Positions 32,608 to 45,600 of a DNA stretch of 64,000 nucleotides are shown in pieces. Source of the stretch: Litoditis marina (taxonomy: Eukaryota > Nematoda > Chromadorea > Rhabditida > Rhabditidae); NCBI GenBank assembly GCA_964036275.1, contig OZ038435.1, positions 2,046,001 through 2,110,000 of the forward strand, written 5' to 3'. The stretch's first letter is position 1. Each line of letters opens with the position of its first letter. The notes under the pieces are model-generated. The model was not told where the DNA came from, made no database searches, and was given only the letters and a program-made list of their open reading frames with translations. The position numbers and the translations under genes are program-made.

Positions 32608-35600
32608 ATGGGAAATAGGTGCGTGCGGAGAAAAAAACCGGATACATTCGAGTTTGAACTGCTACCAGCCGATGTTCAAAAAAAGATAATTATTTAGGCG
32701 GGTCGCTAGTTTACTCTTCTACTCTCTCTTTCTCATTCGTTCTTTTTTTTTCTCTCTCTCTGTTTGTCTTTCCTCTTGTTATGTCTTGATCTCTCTGATT
32801 ATATTTCCCTCCTCTTCGTCTCTCTCGTGTCCATTTACTTTTGATTTAGTTGGATTTACTCTCCTTCATCTCCCTGAAAAAATGCTCGAAGTCCCTCCGC
32901 TCCCTCTGCGAAGATTGTTTGGCGTGCGGATTCCGACCTATATTTTACGTTGCACAGATTGGCAGCGACTGCACTGACGAGCGTCAGGATCTGCATGTTA
33001 TAACGGTATACTATAGTGAATGCCAAATTTATTATGTTCTGTCTCTCGCCGGAAGCGAACCTGCGAGCAAAACATTCGAAGCAGGGCACAAACCACTGCG
33101 CTATTAGAGCACATTACCGGCAAGCTTAGGAAACGAAGACATGTGTGCGTACACAGCGGAAAGTGAGATATACAGTACCATCTCGCCTTACCGTTGTTGG
33201 ATACGACTATATTTCTCTTTAATATTGGAACTCGTACAGTATGAGTGCAGAACAAAGGCAAAACCAGTTCGTTTTTATATATGATTCGCTTCCCCCATTC
33301 ATCGTAGTCAGCCATGCTGGCTTGAGCGCACCCGACCGATCTCGTGCGATAAAATTAACTTTGAAAGGCGGTTAGAAATCATGGTCGGATATGACAATCT
33401 TTAACATTAGCGCACATGAATAGATAAACGGCTGCTTCTGGGCGCCGTGGCACTTATCGCAGCTGAGTTCCATACCCATACCCAGATTGTGCAACAACTT
33501 TGATTTGTTGAAAAGTTTCCGAAACAATTGACTCCGCCCACTAAAACGTGCTGTATCTAACTACTAGCTATGGATGAAACGAACTATACGTTTCTCAGGC
33601 GACGGCTTGTCCCAGGTACAAGAACGGGACGTCCTATGTACCGGTACTGTCCCGGAACGGTACTAAGAATCACGGTAGAAATGGGACATTTTTGCTAAAA
33701 TAAGCCTCTATTCTGTCATCATTTACGCAAATGATGATCGCTTCTGCTCTTTTCCGGGTACCGTCCCGAGAAAGTACCGGGACATGGGACGTCCCGATCT
33801 CGTACCTGGACCGAGCGTCTGCTGAGTTGCTCGTATTCAGTTTTCCCGCGGCTTTGTTGCGAGATCCAGTGAGGGACATCCAGAAGATCTCACTACTGAT
33901 TTAAACGACATCACTACTCCATGCAAAATAATAACACGCTGTTTGTCTCTGGTATGGTCTCTTCATTTCTATTGCGACTCGTACAGTAGGAATACAAACT
34001 TTCAATATTGACGACAAGCGTGAGGTTCGCATAAGGAAAGATTGACCGAGAGTTAAAGTGTGTACTCAGGATGCTCCGCTGACATGAATCAAACTAAACA
34101 TCGGGCGTAGCCCGGAGCGCTGCGCAGATTAGTTTTTGTTCAGAGGTCTGCAGACATTCCAAAACAGTTTATTAAACTTTTTCAAAGTACGCCAACCATT
34201 TTCCTAGATACTTGCATGAATTACTGGAATAACAACACATCTACAAAAAAAGTTCCTTTACTACTGAAAGTAAGGGTTCCTGTAAACTTTTTTTCATTCT
34301 GCGACAGATCGATCAAGCAAAGTATTCGGGCATGTGTACTGTATGTATCGCACCCAGTGACCGATAATATTTTACTCTGTGTATCTATCACCGATAAAAA
34401 TAGAAAAAGACTCTAATACAGCCAAAGGGAGCGTGGCCATGTAGATAAGTGACAAAAACGAGTGGTACTTCACTTTTGCTTTTTTTTGTGTTTGCTCTCT
34501 AGGGTAGTTGTTAACTTGTCAAATTTCAAGACGGAGTACTTCCTATTTTCAATATGATATACTACACAACTACTTAAAGACACCGTTCCGCTATAATTTG
34601 AGTTTCACGAAAAATTTAAAAAGCTCAGAAAAGTTTCTCAATGGCTTCCTATAGACCATGAAAAAACTTTCTAATTGAAAATTTGTAAAATTTGCATAAT
34701 ATCAAGCAATAAAGAAGGGGACATGAACATTTTCACTGTGACGCAACTTGACTTGGTTCATTTACATCCAGATTTATTTAAATGTTTCAGTCTTTCATTG
34801 TGTATTCGTACGTGATAACGTGTTTTAAAATAATTTTTGCACTTCTACAGGCTACTTTGAGCATACCCCGTACGCAACCCCCCTATCGGTGTCATTACGT
34901 AAGCCGCTTTTCTGAGAAAACGAAGCAAGATAGGGATATGAAAGTATATATTTTTGATAATGGTTTTTCATTTACCATATGGTCAGATTGTTAGCTCAAA
35001 ATTGAAAATTAGAGAGGGACGGATTCTTTAACTTGTATCAGTAAATTAGGATTCCTTCTACAATAAGACAAGTTAAGGATTCCAGGAGCACCCGAAAGGA
35101 GCTTTAACAACTTTCTACGACTACACGAAGGAACGGACATTTTCTTATAACAGACTCATTATTCGCAGATATTTTCCAAGCCATCTGATTGACAAGGTGT
35201 TGCAGCTGTTGGTGGTGAATTCATTCATGTTTTGTTGGAGTTGAAAAAGTCGAAACAAAATATTCATTCGAAAAGTAGAAATAGTCGTATCACAAACATA
35301 TTTAACTTGGGAAAAAAATACGCACAATCACAATTTTATCTGCTTTCTAGGAAAGGTGACGATTATGTCTTTTTAGGAAAATGAGGTGGGTGAACTGGAT
35401 GCATACATACTTGGTAGTTCTGCGGTCGATTTGAACACGGATTTTCTCTGCCACCCAGCTGTACAAAAGGCAGGCTAGTCCCTTTTGAAAGACAGAGAAT
35501 GAGATAGATAGATGAAAAACAGAGTATGAGATAGATAGAGAAAAATGGAAACTAGCATTCTTATCATCTTTTCACATTTTCAGCATTTTTACCGGGTATA

Positions 35601-37479
35601 TCTCCAGATTCTTCGTCTCAACTTGCTATTTCATCACTGGCCAGTGGTTAATACTGATGGTCTGCTGTCTCTTCGTGCAATAATCTTAACAATTAATGGG
35701 GTTCATGTAAAAGCTGTTCACCACTTCTTTCAGGTAAGAATTGGTCTGTACAGTCTGTACACTCTATGGACAATGGTTTCATACATTATATGCCAAAGTT
35801 GCACGTAATCATGTGTATCAAAATTTGTCTGCCGTTAATTTTGGATTATTTTGTACTATCTGAAACCTACCCATTCGAAACTGTATCACTACATGCCGAA
35901 ATTTAATGTTCTCATGATCGGCGTGCCACATTCATCATTGTGGAAAGACATAGAGTGGTTAACCAATTCTGAAAAACCAATTCAATTCAATTCCATTTCC
36001 AACCAATTCTCAAGAAATCTCAGAATTTCAATTCCAATTCTTATCCGATGGCGCAAAACCAATTCAATTCAATTCCAATTCCAACCAATTCTCAAAAAAT
36101 ATCCGAGTTTCAATTCCAATTCTTTTCCGGCGCCAAAAAACCAATTCAATTCAATTCAATTCCGACCAATTCCGACCAATTCTCAAAAAAAATCAATTCC
36201 AATTTCAATTCTAGATGCATTTTTTTGTCAATTCGGTTAATAAAACAGTTTTTGTGTTTATTAACACTACTACCGCCTTCAGATTGAATAGAACACAGCA
36301 GAAAACAAACAATTTTCCCACGCTGAAAAAACCAATTCCAAAACCAATTCCAAATATTATTGCTGATATTGAAAAAACCAATTCAATTCAATTCTAATTT
36401 TTCTGGATTTCAAAAAAAAAACAATTCAATTCAATTCTAAGGAATTGGTTTTACACAAAAACCAATTCAATTCAATTCTTTGGAATTGGTTGTACAAAAA
36501 AACCAATTCAATTCAATTCTTTGGAATTGGTTTTTAATTCTTTTCAATTCCAATTCCAATTCAATTCAATTCCTTAACCACTCTAAAAGACACGTGTTCA
36601 ATCGCGAATTAACATTCATTGTAAATGTAGCCGTCAAAGGGGGGACTACATTGAATGCCGAATTTGGCTAACGGCGTTAGCCGAAAAGGCACGAGAATCA
36701 GAGAAGTGCGCGCAATCAATATTCATGCACTCCAAATCATCCTCTGCGCCTCTGACAGTAATCAAAACTTGGTGAAATTTTGAAAACAGAGCATTGAATT
36801 GGACATCACAGTAAGAAAAGGACATCTATCGATTTGTCTCCGTTTGATATTTTATTTGAAAATTCATTGCAGCCCCCCTTGAGGTTCAGATATAGTTTTT
36901 TTTCATTCCTACTGAGACTCCTACTGTAAGATTACAAAACTGCAAGCATGTTTCAGTGACGTGAATATTATCAAAATTGTTTACAATTCCTGCTTTCGAA
37001 TTTCATCACCTATAACAGAAAGTTTTCGAACTCTTCGAAAAAAGTGTTCGAACCTTAAAAAGAAAAAGTTTAAGAAAACAACGATTGGAACATTCGAAAG
37101 TGTTCTGTAGGCGTCTCAGTAGGAAAGATGACAACTATACGACGCATGATTTTTGTTGCAGGAATGGGTTGACGGAAGTAGAACCATCCTATCGCTGTTC
37201 GCCTTCAAAGTCATTGGCCTTCCTAAATCAAGTTTCGATGTCCTCGTCTCAGGGATCAAATCCGAGTTACTTCTCGGCCTGAATCCATTCGACAATGTCT
37301 GTGAAACTGGCCTCGCAAACGCACATGATCGGTTTTGTACCAAGTTGAAACGACCAGGTGAGATATTGGAAATCGAAATCGTTTTTCGTAACTTCAGCCA
37401 AGAGAGTTACGTGCGGCTTGAAGCTCGTCTCGCCAGCAAATACCACACCGACAAACACTTCAATTCTAGATACTCGTAG
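32608..37479 (+). CDS. F-box family gene, probably damaged
   Basis: Exons supported: 32608-32694 (start MGNRCVRRKK, ending FELLPADVQKKIII), 32850-33005, 35584-35733 and 37162-37479 (TAG stop). A possible extra exon lies at about 34852-34991 (acceptor CTTCTACAG). FELLPADVQKKI plus LDLLSFISLKKCSKSLRSL form an F-box motif split by an intron. The last two exons encode a segment (INGVHVKAVHHFFQEWVDG) resembling the F-box-associated region of nematode F-box proteins, and a C-terminal 105-residue part. The joins 32850-33005, 35584-35733 and 37162-37479 are all phase 0. The problem is exon 1: the frame hits TAG at 32695 and there is no GT donor between the F-box start and that stop. The first junction is therefore lost or unusual. 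F-box proteins recruit substrates to SCF ubiquitin ligases. A tRNA-related element begins 6 bp after the donor at 33006. Confidence 0.55.
33012..33211 (-). mobile_element. tRNA-related SINE/MITE family A, copy 3
   Basis: Minus-strand copy, with TATAGTGAATGCCAAATTTA at one end and ACGACTATA at the other. The B-box complement GGAAGCGAACCTGCGAGCAA has changes from the family form. It lies inside the F-box gene's first long intron, almost touching the donor site. Confidence 0.85.
33598..33830. repeat. Palindromic repeat rich in GTACCGGGAC words
   Basis: The two ends are imperfect reverse complements (GGTACAAGAACGGGACGTCC against GGGACGTCCCGATCTCGTAC). Repeated ACCGGTAC, CCGGGAC and GGGACGTCC words occur between. 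MITE-like and non-coding, within an F-box gene intron. Confidence 0.75.
34108..34240. repeat. Fragment of the 1.1-kb element
   Basis: Shares GGAGCGCTGCGCAGATTAGT and the following 120 bp with 28982 and 54411 at lower identity. The rest of the element is absent. Confidence 0.75.
35965..36582. repeat. AATTC-based microsatellite
   Basis: More than 600 bp dominated by AACCAATTCAATTCAATTCC-type units, in both orientations towards the 3' end (GGAATTGGTTTT words from about 36440). It lies in the F-box gene's last intron. The spurious long frames here are repeat artefacts. Confidence 0.9.
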
Positions 37480-38490
37480 CCAATCTGATAAAGTCGGATT
37501 TACTCACTCATAACCCTCTACCGTAATACACTCAAACTTTCAAGTGAAGGCTTGTTGATGTTTCCAAACTTACGAGTCTGTATCTCGAGACCACTCAAAT
37601 AACCCGAACTCAGCATGGCGCTCAGTCGAAATTCTGTCAACAACTCCGATTTCTAATTCGTTCCGAGCGCATGGACTTGATCGCTATGTGCTCTATAGTT
37701 TGTTTCATTCCTACTGAGACTTCTACAGTATGAATACAAAACGTTCAGTACGTTCAACTCCCGACAGAGATTAATTTCGCATCAGAAAACTGTTATTGCG
37801 AACATTGAATGTGTACTGTAGGAGTCTTAGTAGGAACGGTGTTGACTATACGTATTGTGCCGATTTATGCTAGCAATATAACAAAACTGCTATAATTTTT
37901 GCTATCGCTATTATTGTAGTTCTACTTAATACATTTTATCGTATATGAGTGTGTGACTTGATAATTTGAAACGCAGATAAAATATTAAGCATTTCTGTGC
38001 CGCTATGCAATTGAACTTTCATATACTATTCTTTGTTTGAAGTTCAAAACATTACCAGTGAAACAATGCCCAAGTAATGTTTTCACATTGCCCAGTGGAC
38101 GAAAAAATTTGGAATGAGTATCAAACTGATCAATTGGAAGTACTGCAGGAGAATGGTTTCACGTAAATATGTTGAAAAGAAAAGAAACGGTTCCATTTTA
38201 TTCTCTCGTTGCATTCCCCCATTTCATTTCTGTTGACTTTCTTTGCTATTCGTTTACTTGTGTTTAGTTTCTCACTGTATTGTTTTTAAACAAGTTCTCA
38301 GGGAAAGTTGATAGTTCTTCAAGTTTGGAAAGCAACAAAAACGGATAAAAAGTCAAACAACTTATTTTGAAACAATATAACAATATAACTTTTTTTTGAA
38401 ACCATATACTGATCGAAATGATTATGTCGGTGTTCGGGAGTCGGTGAGCGGGAAGATACTAGATCGCGAAGGGTTGTATTTGATGGAATC
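37480..38490. other. Intergenic region between convergent gene ends
   Basis: AT-rich, no supported gene. It separates the plus-strand F-box gene from the 3' end of the minus-strand receptor. Confidence 0.55.
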
Positions 38491-38495
38491 GAATA

Positions 38496-41400
38496 TCACA
38501 CGACGAACTTGCGAAGAGAACACCAGGTAGAGAATCTGAAAGTTAATAATATAATAAAAAGTACTGCCAATATGAGAAAAAACCAAAAACCGTGAAAGTC
38601 ATATATGCGAAGCACGAAAGAACGGTTCACCAGGAAAAACTCGGTCATTCCGAACAGATAATGCAATGTTTGAAGCCGCTTTTTTAAAACGTTCTCAGTC
38701 ACGAAAAGCAACTATACAAGAAGTCAATTGAATGGTCACGTAACATTTTGTTGTGTTCACTATGACAATTCTCATGGGACTTAGCCGTGGAAAATCTGGT
38801 ACCAAGTCTCGCGGTAACGAACTGCGGACTAAGTACCCCCCCAAAGTCCCATATTCTAAAAACGAAACTTCCTCATTTTTCCAAAAAAGAAGAGGAAATA
38901 TATGCATTTTGATCTAATTTTCTCTCTAATTTCCATTTTTTCACTGAAAATTCAATTTCATCCACTCAGAACCGCAGTTTTGCCGCATTGAAGTTTTAAA
39001 AACTGGCGCGTGGCATTGATTCTTCGAGCCACGCCTGAGCCCGTAGGCCACGCCCCCTTATATCCCCCTCTAACTACCCCAGGTTCTGTCTGAGCACCAA
39101 GGGGCCGAGTTGTCGACTGGTTGTGTGCGCGCTAGCACTCAAAACACGATGGTTCGATCCCACTCGGCGCGGTATCTTCATGGCGGACCGCATGAGCTGG
39201 TAATAAAGCTCACCTGCCTAGTTTCTCTCTATGGATCGCGCTCTCTACGGATACTACAATGTGATCAATGTTGTAATTGTATGAATAAAGTAACACACGG
39301 CTGAAATTGCCGTAAAAAATTATTTTTATTATGTTTCAAGTGACTATGCACTTGCCTAACAGCACAGAAGATGTGAACGATGAACAGCAAGTCTACCAAT
39401 CATAATGACAACACTCCTCATGTTTCCTGAAACATTTCCAACCGTTCCTACCGGTGTAATTCCGCTCGTGAGAGGTCGGATCCAGTAGTTGAGATTGGAA
39501 TTGAACGATTCGGAACCGAGCCCAAACCAATGATAACCAATGAAAAACGTGGAGTATAGGTAAATGAGTTCGTTTATGAAAATTATAATAGATTGTATTA
39601 GAAAACGGATTTCTCGTTGAAGAACTTGCTGACCCAGACTGCTACTCATCTAGAAAGTTTGTAATTAGGGAGTAAGTTGGAGACCATGCCTTGCTTCAGT
39701 CTTCACCGAATCCGTACGGACTGAGCGAGAAACTGCTTTCATTTTCGGAATCCTAGTAGTTGAGAGAATAAAAAGTACACCTTGTTGGTGAAATATATTA
39801 TACAGAACTCTGTTTTGTGGTTTTTACAGGAAAAATAGTTACTTCCAAAATCTTCCCGTAAAACTTCCCGTAAATTAGGACCTAGCAGCAGCTCATAGCT
39901 ACAGTATTTCTGGATAAGAGGCAAGCTAAAACTCTACATGTTGGTTCGTTCTGCCGAATTTGTAGTTGGTGCTCCTTGCATTACGATGAATTAGACATGC
40001 GTATCAAACGACAAACTGAACTTTTCTAGTCACCCACCGATTTCAGTCTCACAAGAGTGAAGATGTACACGATGAAGGTCATAATAACTTCCGCCAGCAA
40101 AAGTCGAATTCGAAAAAAGTTGAATGGGAACACGTATCTGTCGTGGTACTCGTTCTGATTTTCGAACCATATCTGAGTTACTCTTCCGAAATGATGTAGA
40201 ACGGTATACATTATTGTCCACGATAGAGAAATAGACAGTCCAATGTTTGCAGTTGATTCGGATCTCTAAACAAATCAAATTTTAAAAAAACTATACGTGA
40301 ATTTTGTTGATTACTCGAAGTATTTTGATGTACCAAGTTCTTCTTCAGTGAGGGAATCAGCTAGAGTCTTCCGGAGTGGCAGTTTTCACTCTTGAATTTA
40401 TTACGATTGTGCAGTGTACAACTCGAGTTGAAAGTAAGTTAGAGGTGGTCTGATAGAAGCTTAATCTCTATTGCGCTAAACGGCCAAACTTCGCGCGAAC
40501 TCCTCTCAATCCATGAAAATGCAACGCAATAATCACTTTTATAAATATTGCTTTCGGATTATCTATGCAAACTTGACACCAAATGACACACTCTGCAAAT
40601 ACCTTTGTTCCAAACTGAAGAGCCGTGAGTCGGACCAGTGCGAAGGTCAGATTGACCGACACCATCAGTTCGAGGCCCCAGGTGCCAATTGTCTGCCAAG
40701 CCAGGTGACGGGCCGGGTCCGAGCGAACTATGCAACTTTGCACGACTCCCTCTGAAGCTTGGACCAATATGCGGATATAGAATAACAAAAATGCATTTGA
40801 ATTGAATTGATCTTTTGAGTGCGATTTAACACGTGTACACGTGATCAAACGCCATTGAACACACGCGATTGTAGAAATAATAAATTGAATTTCAAATGTA
40901 CACAAATCCACGAAAACTCAATTGTGTTGTGCCACATCGATATGATTCACAAACGATGTCTTTTTCGCTACATAATGTTATCAATTTTCACTTCCTACGC
41001 TTAAAAGTGAATTTCATCTATGTATCAGTTTCAAATGTACAAATTTCAATTTCGTACCTCTCATAGACGACAATAGTAGGACAATTTCGCCTAGAAAAAG
41101 AACGGCAGCACATCGATAGAACGCGTTTTTCAGTTTCAGTTCCGATTGAAAGGAGATTATGACCATCACGTAGGTGTAGAATACGGTGAGGAGTATGGTC
41201 ATGTACTGAATGGAGATTGAAGCCCAGACGGGTTGGAATCTCAGTTGACACTCGTTCGTCGAAACCCAGGTGGTTATCTGAATGAAAATGTTCGGATGAA
41301 GTTTATTGAACGGGATGACATGTGAGTTGTAATTTGAGTTGAATACACAGCCTAAACCATGATTCACCATCAAACACTGTGATATCGGACCGCGAAATCG

Positions 41401-42287
41401 GAACATGAACAAACGCCTCGTGCTGTTTATTCTGATTATCGGCAAGTCTACCGTCTCTATAGTCGTCGCCAACGGAAAGGCGGGAGGGTACTGTATATCT
41501 CAATTTCCGCTGTGTGAGGAGAAATGTATCCGATTCCAAAGCTTGCTTACTATCAGCTCTTGTAGCGCAGTGTATAACGCTCGGCCTACAAATCTTTTGC
41601 TCGCATGCTCGATTCCGGCGAGTGACAACAATTAATAAATTTGACACGCACTATATGTGTCTCTATGCTATTCGCTCAATTCAAACAAAGTCGATACGGT
41701 GAAGGTTTCTATATCTCGAGATAGTTCTATTTCGTCGCTTTTCGTTTCGAGTTCCAACTACAACTAAGCTATGATCATGCCCTATATCAAATTGGCTCAC
41801 GAAGAAATTGAATCTCCGAGAAAAGCGTGTATGGCACTTTATTAAATCACAAGAAAGGACAGGAGAATGAATTTATTATAAGAAAATACTGCATTGTAGA
41901 ACAGGTTTAACTAATTACAACCAAATGCTGTTTCAAGATGGAAAAAAGTAATAGAGAGAGAGAAGAGAGAGAGACAGAGAGAGAGAAAGAGAGGAACTGT
42001 GTTTGCACTGTGCGAACTACTTGGTTTTCTGATTATCTCAGAAAACCAACGACTTTATAGGAAGAGACCACAGCTGAACTGTAGTGCAATCTCTTCACAC
42101 GATGTTATTTACAAATTTCGCCGAAGAGTAGCGGTATCAAACTACAAACACAGCGGAAAAAACCGACATAAATAGTATGGGTATGCTTTGGAAAGAGCTA
42201 GCCATATAACATCAAACACAAACTCACAATTTCTCCTATGATCTGAGCGTACGTCGACAGTGTGGGTAAGGTGGTGTTTACTTCCAT
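38496..42287 (-). CDS. Serpentine (7TM) chemoreceptor, minus-strand paralogue
   Basis: Six exons on the minus strand: 42228-42287, 41058-41277, 40603-40751, 40038-40265, 39452-39649 and 38496-38711, giving 356 residues. Exons 1-4 match the plus-strand receptor at 47896 exon for exon, with identical lengths (60, 220, 149 and 228 nt) and phases; exon 5 is one codon shorter. Exon 1 encodes a 20-residue extracellular N-terminus with an NTT glycosylation sequon. Hydrophobic segments 1-7 follow, including FYRCAAVLFLGEIVLLLSS (TM2), ALVRLTAL after TM3, LQREIRFLIQSIIIFINEL (TM6) and LNYWIRPLTSGITP (TM7). The final exon (LLFVTENVLKKRL...) is not clearly homologous to the paralogue's and is the least certain. 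By family these are chemosensory GPCRs; the class is unassigned (srg-superfamily-like FYR motif). Intron 1 carries a family A element and intron 5 a family B element. Confidence 0.82.
39103..39302 (+). mobile_element. tRNA-derived SINE family B, copy 1
   Basis: The head resembles a tRNA-Ser/Leu type (GGGCCGAGTTGTCGACTGGT, B box ATGGTTCGATCCC). It is followed by the family-specific body GGCGGACCGCATGAGCTGGTA and a tail with TTGTAATTGTATGAATAAAG. It shares head, body and tail order with 61489-61700. Inside the last intron of the minus-strand receptor, in antisense orientation. Confidence 0.85.
41457..41655 (+). mobile_element. tRNA-related SINE/MITE family A, copy 4
   Basis: Complete copy from TATAGTCGTCGCCAACGGAA to GACACGCACTATA, with an intact B box region ATGCTCGATTCCGGCGAG (one change from GGTTCGATTCC). 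It lies in intron 1 of the minus-strand receptor. Confidence 0.85.
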
Positions 42288-45200
42288 TTGTTCCGTGTTC
42301 TGGAAACTATTTGTGCAATTTCCCAATAAAATCAATGGAAACAATAAGGCGAACAAGAATATGGCAATTTGAGCAAATAAGTCAAAGTTGAACTATTTCT
42401 CTGTTTTTAAATAAAGTATAAACTTGACAGTACAAAGCGTCAAGTTCTCCGACACATCTCAACTTGCGTCTCTTGAAAAGTACGATGTTCATCTCACCAA
42501 CAATGCTTGTACGTAATCGACGTGAGCTAATGATGTTTATTAGTATCTGATGAACAACTTTTCACTTTTCAATAGTCAAAGTTAGTTGAGAGTGCGTGCA
42601 ATCGTATGCTGATGAATCAGTTCGAATATCACTCTTCCGAGTGATTGAATTATCATAATTGAAATCAAAGTTCACACGTCTAAAATTAAATTGGAGCAAT
42701 TTTTCATCAAATTAATGAAAAGATTCCATATATCACGTGGTGCTTACGCAGAAAACGTATTGGTTGAGTGAAGCATACAAACAAATCGAAAAAGAAAGCA
42801 ATTGAAATTACATGAAAAATCTGAAAAGAAAAAATGAAAACATCATATGGCACTAAATGGAATCAGAACACCATATTTCTTTCACTCATAAAGAAATTTT
42901 GTTTAGTGATGTGAAATAATCAGAATAATGTGTTCCTCGTCGTTTAGTAACGTTGAGACGCCGTATACGATCTTGTTACGTGAACGTAAATGTGAAAACG
43001 TTAACTTCAGCACGTATTGATCAAATTGTCACAAGTTCTCGCTTCGTACTGCAGCGAACATTCTGACGTCGTTAAATGTGTTTATCGTGACTTGGTTCAA
43101 TCGTCGGATTTCTCATTTGAGCGGAAATAGATTGACATGTAATGAAAAATAACGAATACAATTAGAGTGTTAACGTGTAAGTTAGAGAACTCAGAGAATG
43201 ATTCTATCTACAATCGAACCAATAACTACAAAATCGCGGTGAATGGAATTCTCGTATGATTGGATTTCGTATTTTCTTCCAGCGTGTTTTGCTTTGAACG
43301 CTATTTTCATAGTATGTGAGAACATAATACACTAGAAGTAAACTGAATAGTCACGTGAAGTTAGCATTCTGATTAGGCATCGTGCACTATGTTGTTGCAC
43401 GTTTCTCAGTTCTGATGGGTTCAACATGTTTCACATGACTCTTTCCTGGGATTGCAGAAACCTCGGAATGAACCAAGAAGATGCCATTTTCAACTTGATA
43501 CCGTGGCTGCTCCGGAACCTACGGATCTGAGTATACTTGTCTGTTGAAAACCTAAAGCAGGACGATTACGTGTTCCAATCCAAACGCTTCAGTCCTTCCA
43601 ACCGCAATACATTTTTCAATCGCAGTTTAAATGACCTCTGACACGGGATTGGTTCACATAATCGTCTTTAAGTGTCACTCTTGCGTAGTAGTGTTGTGGT
43701 TATCAGCTTCCTCACAGGCGACATTATATACGTGATGTAAGTGGTGTTTACCGAAGTGCCGAATACAAATTCTGGGTTTGTCGCCAATTACCGAGTATTG
43801 TTTACAGTGAAGGAACATGGTGGTGTACCGAAAATAAGTTGTAAATCACGAGAAGTTTTGTGCTACTGTGCAAGTTTGCAAGCGTTCCGACAATTTCGTG
43901 TTAGAAGAATACAAATTAGAGTGAGAGCATTGAACCTTGTGATTCGTAGTACTAAAGTAAATTGTTTGAACATTTAAAGGTTTTGTGAAATGAGCAAACG
44001 TAGTCTGAGTTCAGTCAGAATCTTTTTTATCCAGATATTCAAGAATGAGGTTGTGTGAGTTTCCCATCTACAAATATGCAAGTCACATGTTCAATGTGTG
44101 ACGAAGTTGGCCTGCTACTTTGAACTAGGGACCAGAATTCCAGGATTAAGATCAACTAACAATTTCAAGATTCAAGATTTACCGAGTCCTATCGAATGCT
44201 GTTCATCTATCGGAAACACACTGAAGTTGGGGAGTACTTGATTCGGTGCTCATGAACTTCTCATGAGGTTGTCAAATTCCTACCGCGCCAGAAGGAAAAT
44301 ATTAAATATGATAAAACAGAAAACCAAAGGTAACTCTCTGATTCACAACTCACAGGATAACCTGATAATTCAGAATTCATTTTCGATTGAGGAGGGAATT
44401 CACATGTTACTTTCCGTGATTGGCTCTCACGAAGTTTCAACAGCAGTCCTAATGATTGTAGATTCTTGGCTCTCGGATAACTTGATAAAAGGTGTTTCAT
44501 ATTGAATTGCTTCCGGGTGTGAATGGTCTGAATAACCGCGACATTAGAAGGGTGCTGTTATCAAAACGTCTGCTTGTGATTATACATTGTGCTACAACAG
44601 AATAGGTTGCTTGTGGTTTTTCGAACTCGGTTGGTAGCGTCATGAGAGGTGTAGCTACATTATTGAAACTCGACGGTAACCATTCTCCTGGTAAAACTTC
44701 AATTTTCCACTGTTCAATTCGCCACACTACCTAACTGAATTTACATCTCGCGTTTCCTAACTGTTTGGTTCCTTCAACTCATTAACCTTTAACTTTAACT
44801 TTATACTTTAACTCACTAACCTATTATGTTAATATCAGTTTCAATTTTCACGTCAGTTCCGGAATGATCATTGTGTGAGGTCTGCCGGGCGGTTTGCAGA
44901 AATGTTCAAACCACACAAATTCCTATTTTTTTCTGCAAAAATATCACAGATCAATTTTTGATGCTTGTGTTGATAGCAGGTTTTCTTTTTAAATTTATGT
45001 TTACGCGTTACCGTTCTGCGAACCAATTTCACAAAGTAATTTCTGAAAACAAGACGCTTTTTCGGGTATCAATTACAACAACACGACACAAGAGCGAAAG
45101 TTCCGAGAAGACTGGTTTGAAAGTAATAGAATAATTTTTCCAGCCTGTGAACTTTTTAGTCTCTCATCTCTCATAGGGCAAATATAATTTTCTTTAACCG

Positions 45201-45370
45201 TTCAATTTGATCGCCTCTCATTGCATTTATTGTGTAAGAAGGCTCCAAAGTCAACAACATTGGTGACCTGTTCAAACTGCACAAAGTGCAGACGATGTTC
45301 GTGGTAAAATACCAAAAGAAAAAGAATGAAAAGTTTTGTGATTTTCTACAATCGACCGAGGGATTTCATA
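42288..45370. other. Region between the receptor and the second sperm gene
   Basis: Likely shared upstream DNA of divergent genes plus repeats. It contains a MITE (43313-43450) and a TTTGTAGTTTGATC-family fragment just inside the receptor's intron border (about 42128-42150). Several short open frames lack splice or family support. Confidence 0.5.
43313..43450 (-). repeat. CACGTGAAACATGTT MITE family, copy 2
   Basis: Reverse orientation: ACTAGAAGTAAACTGAATAG, then AGTCACGTGAAGTTAGCATT, and TTCAACATGTTTCACATGAC at the far end. More diverged than the copies in the 53-62 kb gene. Confidence 0.75.
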
Positions 45371-45600
45371 TCGAGATCCCAATAAACTCGGAATTCTTTC
45401 ACACAATACGGAACAAACAAAGCAATTATATTTAGCCTCGGTTTTCATGGTGAGTTTGCACAAAATGTATTGTATGTATTGTAAGTATTCAATTTTCTGC
45501 ATGGTGCATGGTGAATGGTGCATTTCAACCTGGGTTTGTTATTCCTTTCTGTTTTCAACAAATGCAACACAAGATGGAGCCAACATTTATGTAGATACAT

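Noticed and set aside
35851..36397. Overlapping frames rich in QFNSI repeats
   Set aside because: Produced by the AATTC microsatellite; no stop-free advantage beyond the repeat.
44261..45134. Three 76-87 codon frames between the receptors
   Set aside because: No acceptors, donors, domain resemblance or codon bias; overlapping frames on both strands look equally good.
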